Shown: in pieces, positions 32,473 to 40,364 of the stretch
Position numbering within the stretch: the first letter of the stretch is position 1
How the letters are laid out: every line of letters begins with the position of its first letter
DNA from: Agromyces mediolanus
GTDB lineage: Bacteria > Actinomycetota > Actinomycetes > Actinomycetales > Microbacteriaceae
Direction of reading: 5' to 3'
Assembly (NCBI RefSeq): GCF_014648575.1
Contig: NZ_BMRJ01000002.1
Location: 532,683 to 596,682, forward strand
DNA length: 64,000 bases
Translations under genes and position numbers: made by a program
The notes under the pieces: generated by a model
The model's database searches: none
Seen by the model: the letters and a program-made list of their open reading frames with translations, nothing else
Told to the model about the DNA's origin: nothing

Positions 32473-33223
32473 CGATCCCGCCCCCTCGTTCGACCCGGGC
32501 CTTGGCGGCGAGCAGCCGTTCGGCGAGGCTCGCGACGAGCGCGCCGACCGCCGCGCGCGCCTCGGCGGGGCGGTGCGCGGCGACGGCCGCGACGATGCGC
32601 CGGTCGATCTCGGCGGCGTTCGCGCGCTCGTCGGCCTCGTCCAGGCCGAGCAGCAGCAGCGGCCCGGCGTCGGCCTGCAGCCGGATCTGCTCGCGCACGA
32701 GGCGCGCCGACTGGCTGAGCACGGCGAGCTCGAGGAAGAAGCCGCCCTGGTTCGTGCGGGCGGATGCCGCGGTGCCGAAGTCGGCGGCGTCGAGCCACTC
32801 GGCGAGGCGCACCGCCTCCGCGTCGGCGGCGCGCTCGGCGGCGCGCTCGGCGATGCCCGCGAGGATCGCGCCGAAGTAGACGGCCATGTCGCTGAGCTCG
32901 ACCTGCGCGAGGGCGCGCAGCCGGGCGGTGAGCAGCGCACGGTGCTCGGCGTCGTCGTGCACGACGAAGCTGCCGCCCTCGCGGCCGCGCCTCGTCTCGA
33001 CGAGGCCGGCGTCGCGGAGGATGCCGAGGCCCTCGCGCACGGTGATGAGCGCGACGCCGAAGCGGCGGGCGAGTTCGGGCTCGCTCGGTAGCCGCTCCCC
33101 GGGGTGCAGCACCCCGAGCACGATGCCGTCGGTGAGCCGCTGCGCGACCTGCTCGGCGCGACCGGCGTCCGACAGCTGCGCGAACACGGCCTCGCGCGCT
33201 CCCGGGCCCACCCTCGATCCCAT
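32465..33223 (-). CDS. GntR/FadR-family regulator with FCD domain
   Basis: 252 residues. Winged helix at about 20-85 (GVLHPGERLPSEPELARRFG, ITVREGLGILRDAGLVETRR) and an all-helical FCD ligand domain at about 100-240. FCD domains bind metal and carboxylates. It is divergent from the CoA-transferase operon, whose -10 region overlaps a dyad that fits a GntR operator, so it is the probable repressor of that operon and of itself. Confidence 0.9.
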   Translation of the reverse strand: MGSRVGPGAREAVFAQLSDAGRAEQVAQRLTDGIVLGVLHPGERLPSEPELARRFGVALITVREGLGILRDAGLVETRRGREGGSFVVHDDAEHRALLTARLRALAQVELSDMAVYFGAILAGIAERAAERAADAEAVRLAEWLDAADFGTAASARTNQGGFFLELAVLSQSARLVREQIRLQADAGPLLLLGLDEADERANAAEIDRRIVAAVAAHRPAEARAAVGALVASLAERLLAAKARVERGGGIDD

Positions 33224-33235
33224 AGCGCACAGCTT

Positions 33236-33269
33236 TTCACAGGAGTTAAAGATTCACTATAGGATGAAT
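33236..33269. promoter_or_regulatory. CoA-transferase operon promoter with overlapping GntR operator
   Basis: TTCACA (33236-33241), 16-base spacer, TATAGG (33258-33263). The dyad ATTCACTATAGGATGAAT (33252-33269, arms ATTCA/TGAAT) covers the -10 region, so binding should block transcription. The CoA-transferase gene has a normal GGAGG site (33286-33290). Confidence 0.55.
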
Positions 33270-33296
33270 GAAGATCGACGGTGATGGAGGCGAGCG

Positions 33297-34463
33297 ATGA
33301 CGAGTGAGACCGAGCGGCCGGGCGTGCTCGCGGGGCTCCGCGTCGCCGACTTCTCCCGCGTGCTCGCCGGCCCCTACGCGACCATGACGCTCGCCGACTT
33401 CGGCGCCGACGTCATCAAGATCGAGTCACCGGCCGGCGACGACACCCGGCACTGGAAGCCGCCCGTCGACGCCGCGGGCAACGCCACCTACTTCGGCAGC
33501 GTGAACCGCAACAAGCGCTCCGTGGCGCTCGACCTCACGAGCGAGGCCGGCCTCGCCGAGGCCCGACGGCTCGCCGCGAGCGCCGACGTCGTCATCGAGA
33601 ACTTCCGCCCCGGCGTGATGGCCCGCTTCGGCCTCGCCTACGACGACGTCCGGGCGCTGAACCCGCGCGCAGTCTACTGCTCCATCACGGGCTTCGGCAC
33701 CGGCGAGGGGGCCGCGCTCGCCGGCTACGACCTGCTCGTGCAGGCCGTCGGCGGGCTCATGTCCATCACCGGCGAGCCCGAGGGCGAACCGGCGAAGGCG
33801 GGCGTCGCCCTCGTCGACGTGCTCTGCGGCCAGAACGCGGTCGCCGGCATCCTGCTCGCCCTCCGCGAGCGCGAGCGCACCGGCCGCGGCCAGCTCGTCG
33901 AGGTGAACCTGCTGCAGAGCCTCCTCGCCGCGCTCACCAACCAGGCGGCGTCGACGCTCGTGACGGGTCGCGCGCCGCGCCGCCTGGGCAACCAGCATCC
34001 CTCGATCGCGCCTTACGCCGTGTTCCCCGCCGCCGACCGCGACCTCGTCATCGCCGTCGGCAACGACAAGCAGTTCCGGGCGCTCACGGCCGAGCTCGGC
34101 ATCCCCGGCCTCGCCGACGACGAGCGCTACGCGACGAACGAGGCGCGCGTCGCCCACCGCGAGCACCTGCGCGCCGAACTCGAGGCCGCCCTCGCCGCCG
34201 CGCCCGCAGCCGCGTGGGTCGGCCGCTTCGCCGCGCGCGGCGTTCCGGCCGGCCTCGTGAACGACGTCGCCGAGGCGATCGCCTTCGCCGAGTCCCTCGG
34301 GCTCGAGCCCGTCGCCGAGATCGCGCAGAGCCGCACCGTCGCGAACCCCATCGGGCTCTCCGAGTCCGCCCCCGCCTACCGCACCCCGCCGCCCGCACTC
34401 GACCAGCACGCGGGCGCCGACTGGAACGACGCCTCGACCGGCCAAGGAAAGGAATCCCGATGA
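33297..34463 (+). CDS. Class III CoA-transferase (CaiB/BaiF family)
   Basis: 388 residues. Family III features: GLRVADFSRVLAGPYATMTL with LADFGADVIKIESPAGDDTR, SVNRNKRSVALDL, DVVIENFRPGVMARFGL, and the catalytic aspartate Asp174 in VALVDVLCGQNAVAGIL that forms the aspartyl-CoA intermediate. It moves CoA from a donor, probably succinyl-CoA, to a carboxylic acid. With a glutaryl-CoA-dehydrogenase-like gene overlapping its stop by four bases, the best-supported acceptor is glutarate, as for human SUGCT. That is inference from context. Confidence 0.88.
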   Translation: MTSETERPGVLAGLRVADFSRVLAGPYATMTLADFGADVIKIESPAGDDTRHWKPPVDAAGNATYFGSVNRNKRSVALDLTSEAGLAEARRLAASADVVIENFRPGVMARFGLAYDDVRALNPRAVYCSITGFGTGEGAALAGYDLLVQAVGGLMSITGEPEGEPAKAGVALVDVLCGQNAVAGILLALRERERTGRGQLVEVNLLQSLLAALTNQAASTLVTGRAPRRLGNQHPSIAPYAVFPAADRDLVIAVGNDKQFRALTAELGIPGLADDERYATNEARVAHREHLRAELEAALAAAPAAAWVGRFAARGVPAGLVNDVAEAIAFAESLGLEPVAEIAQSRTVANPIGLSESAPAYRTPPPALDQHAGADWNDASTGQGKESR

Positions 34464-35650
34464 CCACCGCACCCCGCATCGACCAGGTCTTCGACTTCGA
34501 CGAGCTGCTGAGCGAGGAGGAGCGCGGCTGGCAGCAGCGGGCGCGCGCGTTCGCGCAGGACCGCATCCTGCCGATCATCGAGGACGACTTCGAGCAGAAG
34601 CACTTCCGCACGGAGCTCATCCCCGAGCTCGGCGCCGCGGGTTTCCTCGGCATGCACCTGAGCGGCTACGGCTGCGCGGGCGCCGGCGCGGTGAGCTACG
34701 GCCTCGTCTGCCTCGAGCTCGAGGCCGCCGACTCGGGCTGGCGCACCTTCGTCTCCGTGCAGGGCTCGCTCGCGATGAGCGCCATCCACAAGTACGGCTC
34801 GGAGGAGCAGAAGCAGCAGTGGCTGCCCGGCATGGCGAAGGGCGAGCTGATCGGCTGCTTCGCGCTCACCGAGCCGCAGGGCGGCAGCGACCCCGCCGCG
34901 ATGACGACCGTCGCCCGCCGCGACGGCGACGGCTGGGTGCTCGACGGCGCGAAGCGCTGGATCGGGCTCGCCTCACTCGCCGACGTCGCCGTCGTCTGGG
35001 CCCGGGTCGAGGACCCCGCCTACGGCGAGGGCGGCAAGGCGGTGCGCGGCTTCCTCGTGCCGACGACGACCCCGGGCTTCACCGCGACCCCGATCGACGG
35101 AAAGCTCTCGATGCGGGCGAGCGTGCAGTGCGACATCGAGCTCGACGGCGTGCGGCTCCCGGCCGACGCGATCCTGCCGGGCGCCGAGGGGCTGTCCGGG
35201 CCGTTCGGCTGCCTGAACGAGGCGCGCTACGGCATCGTCTGGGGCGCGATGGGCGCCGCGCGGTCCTGCCTCGAGGTCGCCCTCGACCGCTCGATCACGC
35301 GCGAGGTCTTCGGCAAGCCGATCGGCGCGAACCAGCTCACCCAGGCGAAGCTCGCCGACATGCTGCTCGAGGTCGAGAAGGGCATGCTGCTCGCCCTGCA
35401 CCTCGGCCGCCGCAAGGAGGCCGGTCGGCTCACCCCGGCCCAGATCTCGGTCGGCAAGCTGAACAGCGTGCGCGAGGCGCTCGCCATCGCCCACGAGGCG
35501 CGCACCATCCTCGGCGGCGACGGCATCACCAACGCCTTCCCGGTGATGCGGCACGCGGCGAACCTCGAGTCGGTGCGCACCTATGAGGGCACCGACGAGA
35601 TCCACCAGCTCATCCTCGGCCGGGCGCTGACCGGCCTGAACGCGTTCTGA
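34460..35650 (+). CDS. Glutaryl-CoA dehydrogenase-like acyl-CoA dehydrogenase
   Basis: 396 residues. Acyl-CoA dehydrogenase with FAD motif CFALTEPQGGSDPAAM, KRWIGLASLADVAVVWAR, ARYGIVWGAMGAARSCLEVA and catalytic base Glu376 in RTYEGTDEIHQ, whose position is that of glutaryl-CoA dehydrogenase. The opening FDFDELLSEEERGWQQRARA is also GCDH-like. GCDH oxidises and decarboxylates glutaryl-CoA to crotonyl-CoA. Coupled to the CoA-transferase by an ATGA overlap. Confidence 0.88.
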   Translation: MTTAPRIDQVFDFDELLSEEERGWQQRARAFAQDRILPIIEDDFEQKHFRTELIPELGAAGFLGMHLSGYGCAGAGAVSYGLVCLELEAADSGWRTFVSVQGSLAMSAIHKYGSEEQKQQWLPGMAKGELIGCFALTEPQGGSDPAAMTTVARRDGDGWVLDGAKRWIGLASLADVAVVWARVEDPAYGEGGKAVRGFLVPTTTPGFTATPIDGKLSMRASVQCDIELDGVRLPADAILPGAEGLSGPFGCLNEARYGIVWGAMGAARSCLEVALDRSITREVFGKPIGANQLTQAKLADMLLEVEKGMLLALHLGRRKEAGRLTPAQISVGKLNSVREALAIAHEARTILGGDGITNAFPVMRHAANLESVRTYEGTDEIHQLILGRALTGLNAF

Positions 35651-35666
35651 GCGGGGGCGCAGCGAG

Positions 35667-37115
35667 ATGACGACCGTCGACGACGCCGTCCGAGCCGCCG
35701 CGGCCAGCGGGCTCGAGCGCAGCGAGCGCAGCGAGCGGGCCGGCTGGCTCCGCGCGATCGCCGAGGCGCTCGAGGCGCACCGCGCCGAGCTGGTCGGGAT
35801 CGCGAACCGGGAGACCCACCTCTCCGACGCCCGGCTCGACGGCGAGGTCACCCGCACCGCGACGCAGCTGCGCTTCTTCGCCGGCGTCGTCGAGGAGGGC
35901 TCCTACCTCGAGGCGACCCTCGACCGGCCGGATGCCACGCTGCTGCCGCCGCGCCCCGATCTGCGGCGCATGCTGCGGCCGCTCGGGGTCGTCGCCGTGT
36001 TCGCGGCGTCGAACTTCCCCTTCGCCTTCTCGGTGCTCGGCAACGACACCGCCTCGGCGCTCGCCGCCGGCGACCCCGTCGTCGTGAAGGCGCACCCGGG
36101 GCATCCCGAGCTGTCCCGCCGCACCGCGGCGATCGCCCGCGAGGCGCTCGCCGCGGCGGGCGGCCCGGCCGACGCGCTCGTGCTCGTCGAGGGGATGGAT
36201 GCCGGCATCGAGCTCGTGCGCCATCCGCTCGTGCGCGCGGTGGGCTTCACCGGCTCGACCCGCGGCGGCCGCGCGCTGTTCGACCTCGCCGCCTCGCGCC
36301 CCGAGCCGATCCCGTTCTACGGCGAGCTCGGCTCGATCAACCCGGTCGTCGTGACGCCGGCCGCCGCCGCGGAGGACGCGGCCGGGCTCGCCGCGGGCCT
36401 CGCCGGCTCCTTCACTCGCGACGGCGGCCAGTACTGCACGAAGCCCGGCCTCGTGTTCGTGCCCCGTGGCACCGGCTTCGAGGCCGCGCTCGCGACGGCC
36501 GCCGCCGAGGCCCCGGGCCAGCGCCTGCTCACCGAGGGCATGACGAGCGCGTTCGCCGAGGGCGCGAGCGGCATCGCCGCGCGCGACGACGTCGAGCTCC
36601 TCGTCGACGGCGGCGCCTCGCCGGAGCCCGGCGTGTCCCGGCCGACCGTCGTCGCCACCGATATTGCGGCGTTCCTCGCCGAGCCGGCCGCGTTCCAGGA
36701 GGAGCACTTCGGCCCGCTCACCCTGCTCGTGCGCTACGACGACGCCGCGCCCGGCGGCGAGCTCGACCGGGCGCTCGGCACGCTCGAGGGCAGCCTCACC
36801 GGCACCGTGCGGCACGCGGCATCCGACGACGACGAGCTCGTCGCGCGGGCGAGCGCCGCGCTCGCCCGCATCGCCGGCCGCGTGCTCTACAACGGCTGGC
36901 CGACGGGCGTCGCGATCGCCTGGGCGCAGCACCACGGTGGCGGATGGCCCGCCTCGACCGCGTCCGTGCACACCTCGGTCGGCGCGAGCGCGATCCGGCG
37001 CTTCCTCACGCCCGTCGCGTACCAGGACGCGCCGCAGGGAGTGCTGCCGGTCGAACTCCGCGACGGCAACCCGGCGGGCGTGCCGCGCCGGGTGGACGGG
37101 GTGCTCGAGGCGTAG
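35667..37115 (+). CDS. Aldehyde dehydrogenase of the 2-oxoglutarate-semialdehyde dehydrogenase subgroup
   Basis: 482 residues. The subgroup is marked by FAASNFPFAFSVLGNDTASA, FTGSTRGGRALFDLA, Glu220 in FYGELGSINPVVV and Cys257 in DGGQYCTKPGLVFVP. Enzymes of this group oxidise 2-oxoglutarate semialdehyde from hydroxyproline or sugar-acid breakdown. In this operon the substrate may instead be glutarate semialdehyde, which would supply glutarate for the CoA-transferase; the two options cannot be separated by eye. The N-terminus holds a nine-base tandem repeat encoding SERSERSER (35715-35737). It starts 16 bases after the preceding gene. Confidence 0.85.
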   Translation: MTTVDDAVRAAAASGLERSERSERAGWLRAIAEALEAHRAELVGIANRETHLSDARLDGEVTRTATQLRFFAGVVEEGSYLEATLDRPDATLLPPRPDLRRMLRPLGVVAVFAASNFPFAFSVLGNDTASALAAGDPVVVKAHPGHPELSRRTAAIAREALAAAGGPADALVLVEGMDAGIELVRHPLVRAVGFTGSTRGGRALFDLAASRPEPIPFYGELGSINPVVVTPAAAAEDAAGLAAGLAGSFTRDGGQYCTKPGLVFVPRGTGFEAALATAAAEAPGQRLLTEGMTSAFAEGASGIAARDDVELLVDGGASPEPGVSRPTVVATDIAAFLAEPAAFQEEHFGPLTLLVRYDDAAPGGELDRALGTLEGSLTGTVRHAASDDDELVARASAALARIAGRVLYNGWPTGVAIAWAQHHGGGWPASTASVHTSVGASAIRRFLTPVAYQDAPQGVLPVELRDGNPAGVPRRVDGVLEA

Positions 37116-37238
37116 CCCGCCCGCGGCGGGAATGCAACGGGGCGTCACGCGGTTTCTGGAAGGCGGCGCCCTGTGCTGGACTACGGGGCGTCCCACCAGC
37201 GCCGCACACCCGCGGCCTTCCGAAACGGAGCACCACCG

Positions 37239-38060
37239 ATGCCCAGTCCCCGTCGTCTCCGCGCCGCCATCGGCGCCGCCGCGTCCGTCGTCGCCGTGAT
37301 CGCCCTCGCCGCCTGCTCGAGCGGCGGTGCCGGCTCGGCGTCCCAGACCGGCTCCGCGGACGACGAGTACGGGCTGCTGAAGCCGGGCACGCTGACCGTC
37401 GCGACCGAGGGCACCTACCGGCCGTTCACGTTCCACGAGGAGGGCTCGGGCGAGCTCGTCGGCTACGACGTCGAGGTCGCCGAGGCGGTCGCCGAGGAGC
37501 TCGGCCTGAAGGTCGAGTTCCAGGAGACCCAGTGGGACGCGATCTTCGCGGGCCTCGAGGCGGGGCGCTTCGACGTCATCGCGAACCAGGTCTCGATCAA
37601 CCCGGAGCGCGAGGAGAAGTACCTCCTCTCGACCCCGTACACCGTCTCGCCGAGCGTCGTGGTCGTGAAGGACGGCGACACCTCGATCACGAGCTTCGCC
37701 GACCTGGCGGGCAAGACCACCGCCCAGTCGCTCACGAGCAACTTCTACACCCTCGCCCAGGAGGCGGGCGCGAACGTGCAGTCCGTCGAGGGCTGGGCGC
37801 AGGCCGTCGCCCTGCTGGAGCAGGGCCGCGTCGACGCGACCGTCAACGACGAGCTGACCTACCTCGACTACGTCAAGGAGCACCCCGACGCGAAGCTCGC
37901 GGTCGCGGCCGAGACCGACCCCGCCGAGAGCGCCTTCGCGTTCACGAAGCAGAAGACCGCGCTCGTGAAGGCCGTCGATGAGGCGCTCGCCAAGCTGCAG
38001 GCCGACGGCACGCTCGCGAAGATCGGCGAGAAGTACTTCGGCCAGGACGTCTCCCAGTAG
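37239..38060 (+). CDS. Amino-acid ABC transporter substrate-binding lipoprotein
   Basis: 273 residues. Lipoprotein signal peptide with lipobox LAACSS near residue 26, then a family 3 solute-binding domain: GTLTVATEGTYRPFTFHEEG, GYDVEVAEAVAEELGLKVEF, WDAIFAGLEAGRFDVIANQV, YVKEHPDAKLAVAAE. It captures a polar amino acid outside the cell and delivers it to the permease encoded next. The 123-base gap before it holds a short GC hairpin (CCCGCC-CGC-GGCGGG) directly after the dehydrogenase stop. Confidence 0.92.
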   Translation: MPSPRRLRAAIGAAASVVAVIALAACSSGGAGSASQTGSADDEYGLLKPGTLTVATEGTYRPFTFHEEGSGELVGYDVEVAEAVAEELGLKVEFQETQWDAIFAGLEAGRFDVIANQVSINPEREEKYLLSTPYTVSPSVVVVKDGDTSITSFADLAGKTTAQSLTSNFYTLAQEAGANVQSVEGWAQAVALLEQGRVDATVNDELTYLDYVKEHPDAKLAVAAETDPAESAFAFTKQKTALVKAVDEALAKLQADGTLAKIGEKYFGQDVSQ

Positions 38061-38073
38061 TACCGTCCTGACT

Positions 38074-38739
38074 ATGGCCGACGGCTGGCAGCTCTTCCTC
38101 GATTCCTTCTGGCCGATCGTCTGGGGCGCGGTGAGCGGGACCATCCCGCTCGCCCTCGCCTCCTTCGCGATCGGACTCGTGCTCGCCCTGGGCGTCGCGC
38201 TCATGCGGCTCTCGCGGAACCGAGTGGTCTCGGGCATCGCCCGGGTGTACATCTCGATCATCCGCGGCACGCCGCTGCTCGTGCAGCTCTTCGTGATCTT
38301 CTACGGCCTGCCGGCGATCGGGGTCGTCATCGACCCGTGGCCGAGCGCGATCGCGGCGTTCTCGCTGAACGTCGGCGGCTACGCCGCCGAGATCATCCGG
38401 GCGGCCATCCTCTCGGTGCCGAAGGGGCAGTGGGAGGCCGGCTACACGATCGGCATGTCGCACGCGAAGACCCTGCGGCGGATCATCCTGCCGCAGGCGG
38501 CCCGTGTCTCGGTGCCGCCGCTGTCGAACTCGTTCATCTCGCTCGTGAAGGACACCTCGCTCGCCTCGCTCATCCTCGTGACCGAGCTGTTCAAGGTGTC
38601 GCAGCAGATCGCGGCCTTCAGCCAGGAGTTCATGCTCCTCTACCTCGAGGCCGCACTCGTCTACTGGATCATCTGCCTCGCTCTGTCGAGCGGGCAGAGC
38701 GCCCTGGAGCGGAGGCTCGATCGCTATGTCGCCCACTGA
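38074..38739 (+). CDS. Amino-acid ABC transporter permease
   Basis: 221 residues. Five transmembrane helices of the HisM/GltK class, with YISIIRGTPLLVQLFVIFYG near the start and the coupling EAA loop EAGYTIGMSHAKTLRRIILP. It forms the channel as a homodimer, since only one permease gene is present. A TACCGT box seven bases before the ATG suggests an extra leaderless start inside the operon. Its end overlaps the ATPase gene by 14 bases. Confidence 0.92.
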   Translation: MADGWQLFLDSFWPIVWGAVSGTIPLALASFAIGLVLALGVALMRLSRNRVVSGIARVYISIIRGTPLLVQLFVIFYGLPAIGVVIDPWPSAIAAFSLNVGGYAAEIIRAAILSVPKGQWEAGYTIGMSHAKTLRRIILPQAARVSVPPLSNSFISLVKDTSLASLILVTELFKVSQQIAAFSQEFMLLYLEAALVYWIICLALSSGQSALERRLDRYVAH

Positions 38740-39544
38740 CCCCGTGCCCGCTGACCCGTCGCCCGCTGAGCGCCCGCTGCTGACGGCGACGGGCCTCCGG
38801 AAGGCCTTCGGCGAGAACGAGGTGCTGCGCGGCATCGACTTCGAGGTGCGCCGCGGCGAGGTCGTCGTGCTCATCGGCCCGAGCGGCTCGGGCAAGACGA
38901 CCGTGCTGCGCTCGCTGAACGGGCTCGAGACCCCCGACGCGGGCGTGCTCGACCTCGACGGCGGTCCCGTGATCGACTTCGCCGCGCAGGCGCTCGGCCC
39001 CGCGAAGGCGGCGAAGCAGCAGCGGCTCGCCCTGCGCGACCGTTCGGCGATGGTGTTCCAGCACCACAACCTGTTCCCGCACCTCACGGTGCTCGAGAAC
39101 GTCATCGAGGGCCCGGTGCAGGTGCAGCGCGTGCCGAAGGCCCGGGCGGTCGCCGAGGCGACGGCGCTGCTCGACCGCGTCGGACTCGCCGAGAAGCGCG
39201 ACGCGTACCCCTTCGAGCTGTCCGGCGGGCAGCAGCAGCGGGTCGGCATCGTGCGGGCGCTCGCGCTGAAGCCCGATCTGCTGCTCTTCGACGAGCCGAC
39301 GAGCGCGCTCGACCCCGAGCTCGTCGGCGAGGTGCTGCAGGTGATCGCCGAGCTCGCCCGCGAGGGGTGGACGATGGTCGTCGTCACCCACGAGCTCGCC
39401 TTCGCCAGGCAGGCCGCCGACGAGGTGCTGTTCCTCGACGGCGGCGTGGTCGTCGAGCGCGGCACGCCGCAGGAGCTCTTCACCGCGCCGCGCGAGGAGC
39501 GCACCCGCCGCTTCCTCGACCGCATCCTGCGCCCGCTCGACTGA
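38726..39544 (+). CDS. Amino-acid ABC transporter ATP-binding protein
   Basis: 272 residues. Complete polar-amino-acid ATPase: Walker A IGPSGSGKTTVLRSLNGLE, Q loop AMVFQHHNLFPHLTVLEN, signature ELSGGQQQRVGIVRALA, Walker B LLLFDEPTSALDPE and switch His in VVTHELAFARQ. It powers the importer formed with the preceding two genes. A short insertion (GPVIDFAAQALGPAKAAKQQ) after the first strand is longer than in HisP. Confidence 0.95.
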   Translation: MSPTDPVPADPSPAERPLLTATGLRKAFGENEVLRGIDFEVRRGEVVVLIGPSGSGKTTVLRSLNGLETPDAGVLDLDGGPVIDFAAQALGPAKAAKQQRLALRDRSAMVFQHHNLFPHLTVLENVIEGPVQVQRVPKARAVAEATALLDRVGLAEKRDAYPFELSGGQQQRVGIVRALALKPDLLLFDEPTSALDPELVGEVLQVIAELAREGWTMVVVTHELAFARQAADEVLFLDGGVVVERGTPQELFTAPREERTRRFLDRILRPLD

Positions 39545-39563
39545 GCGGCCAGGCCCCCGGCGG

Positions 39564-39569
39564 TAGCGT
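39564..39569 (+). promoter_or_regulatory. Leaderless -10 box of the Pr6Pr gene
   Basis: TAGCGT, spacer TGAGGG, ATG at 39576. Confidence 0.6.
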
Positions 39570-39575
39570 TGAGGG

Positions 39576-40364
39576 ATGACTCCGCGCACCGACGGCCTCG
39601 CGTCGCCGGCCCGGGCGCGGGCGTTCACTCGGGCTCGGCGGCTGGCCACCGGTCGGCAGCGGCGCGCGCTCGGCTGGTTCCGGCTCGGCATCGCCGCGCT
39701 CGAGGTCGTGGCCCTCATCGGCAACTTCGTCTACGTGCTCGGCTTCCGCGCCTTCGCCACCGCGAACTTCTTCAGCTACTTCACCGTGCAGTCGGCGTTC
39801 GCGGCGGTCGCGACGCTCGTGCTCGCGGGCGGCTACGCCCTGCTCGCACCGCGCGACCCCCGCTGGCTCGGCACGCTCCGCACGATCGTGACCGTGTACG
39901 TCGTGATCTCGGGCATCGTCTTCGCCCTCATCGTGGCGAACGCCTCGACCCGGGACTACCGCATCGAGGTGCCCTGGTCGGACACGCTGCTGCACTTCGT
40001 CGTGCCGGCGCTCGCGCTCGTCGCCTGGACGGTGGACGCCGCCCTCGCGGTGAACCCGCGCGTGCCGTGGTCGACGCTCGGCTGGGTGCTCGTCTACCCG
40101 GTGCTCTGGCTCGGCTACACCCTCGTGCGCGGCGCCGACGTCGGCTGGTACCCGTACTTCTTCCTCGACGAGACGCAGGTCGGCGGCCCGTGGGGCGTGG
40201 CGCTCTACTGCGCCGTCGTGCTCGTGATCTTCGTGAGCGTGACGGCCGGGCTCGTCGGGCTCAACCGCGGACTGTGGCGTACGGCGCGAGATCGACGAGC
40301 ACGGCGTTCTGGAATGTCTGATCGTCGAGCCGGTCGAGCAGCCGTGCCTGCGACGCCGCGATGA
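39576..40364 (+). CDS. Pr6Pr-family six-helix membrane protein
   Basis: 262 residues. After a basic N-terminus come six transmembrane helices with the family pattern: GNFVYVLGFRAFATANFFSY, FTVQSAFAAVATLVLAGGYA, DTLLHFVVPALALVAWTVDA, WVLVYPVLWLGYTLVRG and the aromatic YPYFFLD motif. The family is widespread in actinobacteria and its role is unknown. The last 104 bases run antisense into the amine-oxidase gene, and the basic C-terminal tail they encode may be unimportant. Confidence 0.85.
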   Translation: MTPRTDGLASPARARAFTRARRLATGRQRRALGWFRLGIAALEVVALIGNFVYVLGFRAFATANFFSYFTVQSAFAAVATLVLAGGYALLAPRDPRWLGTLRTIVTVYVVISGIVFALIVANASTRDYRIEVPWSDTLLHFVVPALALVAWTVDAALAVNPRVPWSTLGWVLVYPVLWLGYTLVRGADVGWYPYFFLDETQVGGPWGVALYCAVVLVIFVSVTAGLVGLNRGLWRTARDRRARRSGMSDRRAGRAAVPATPR

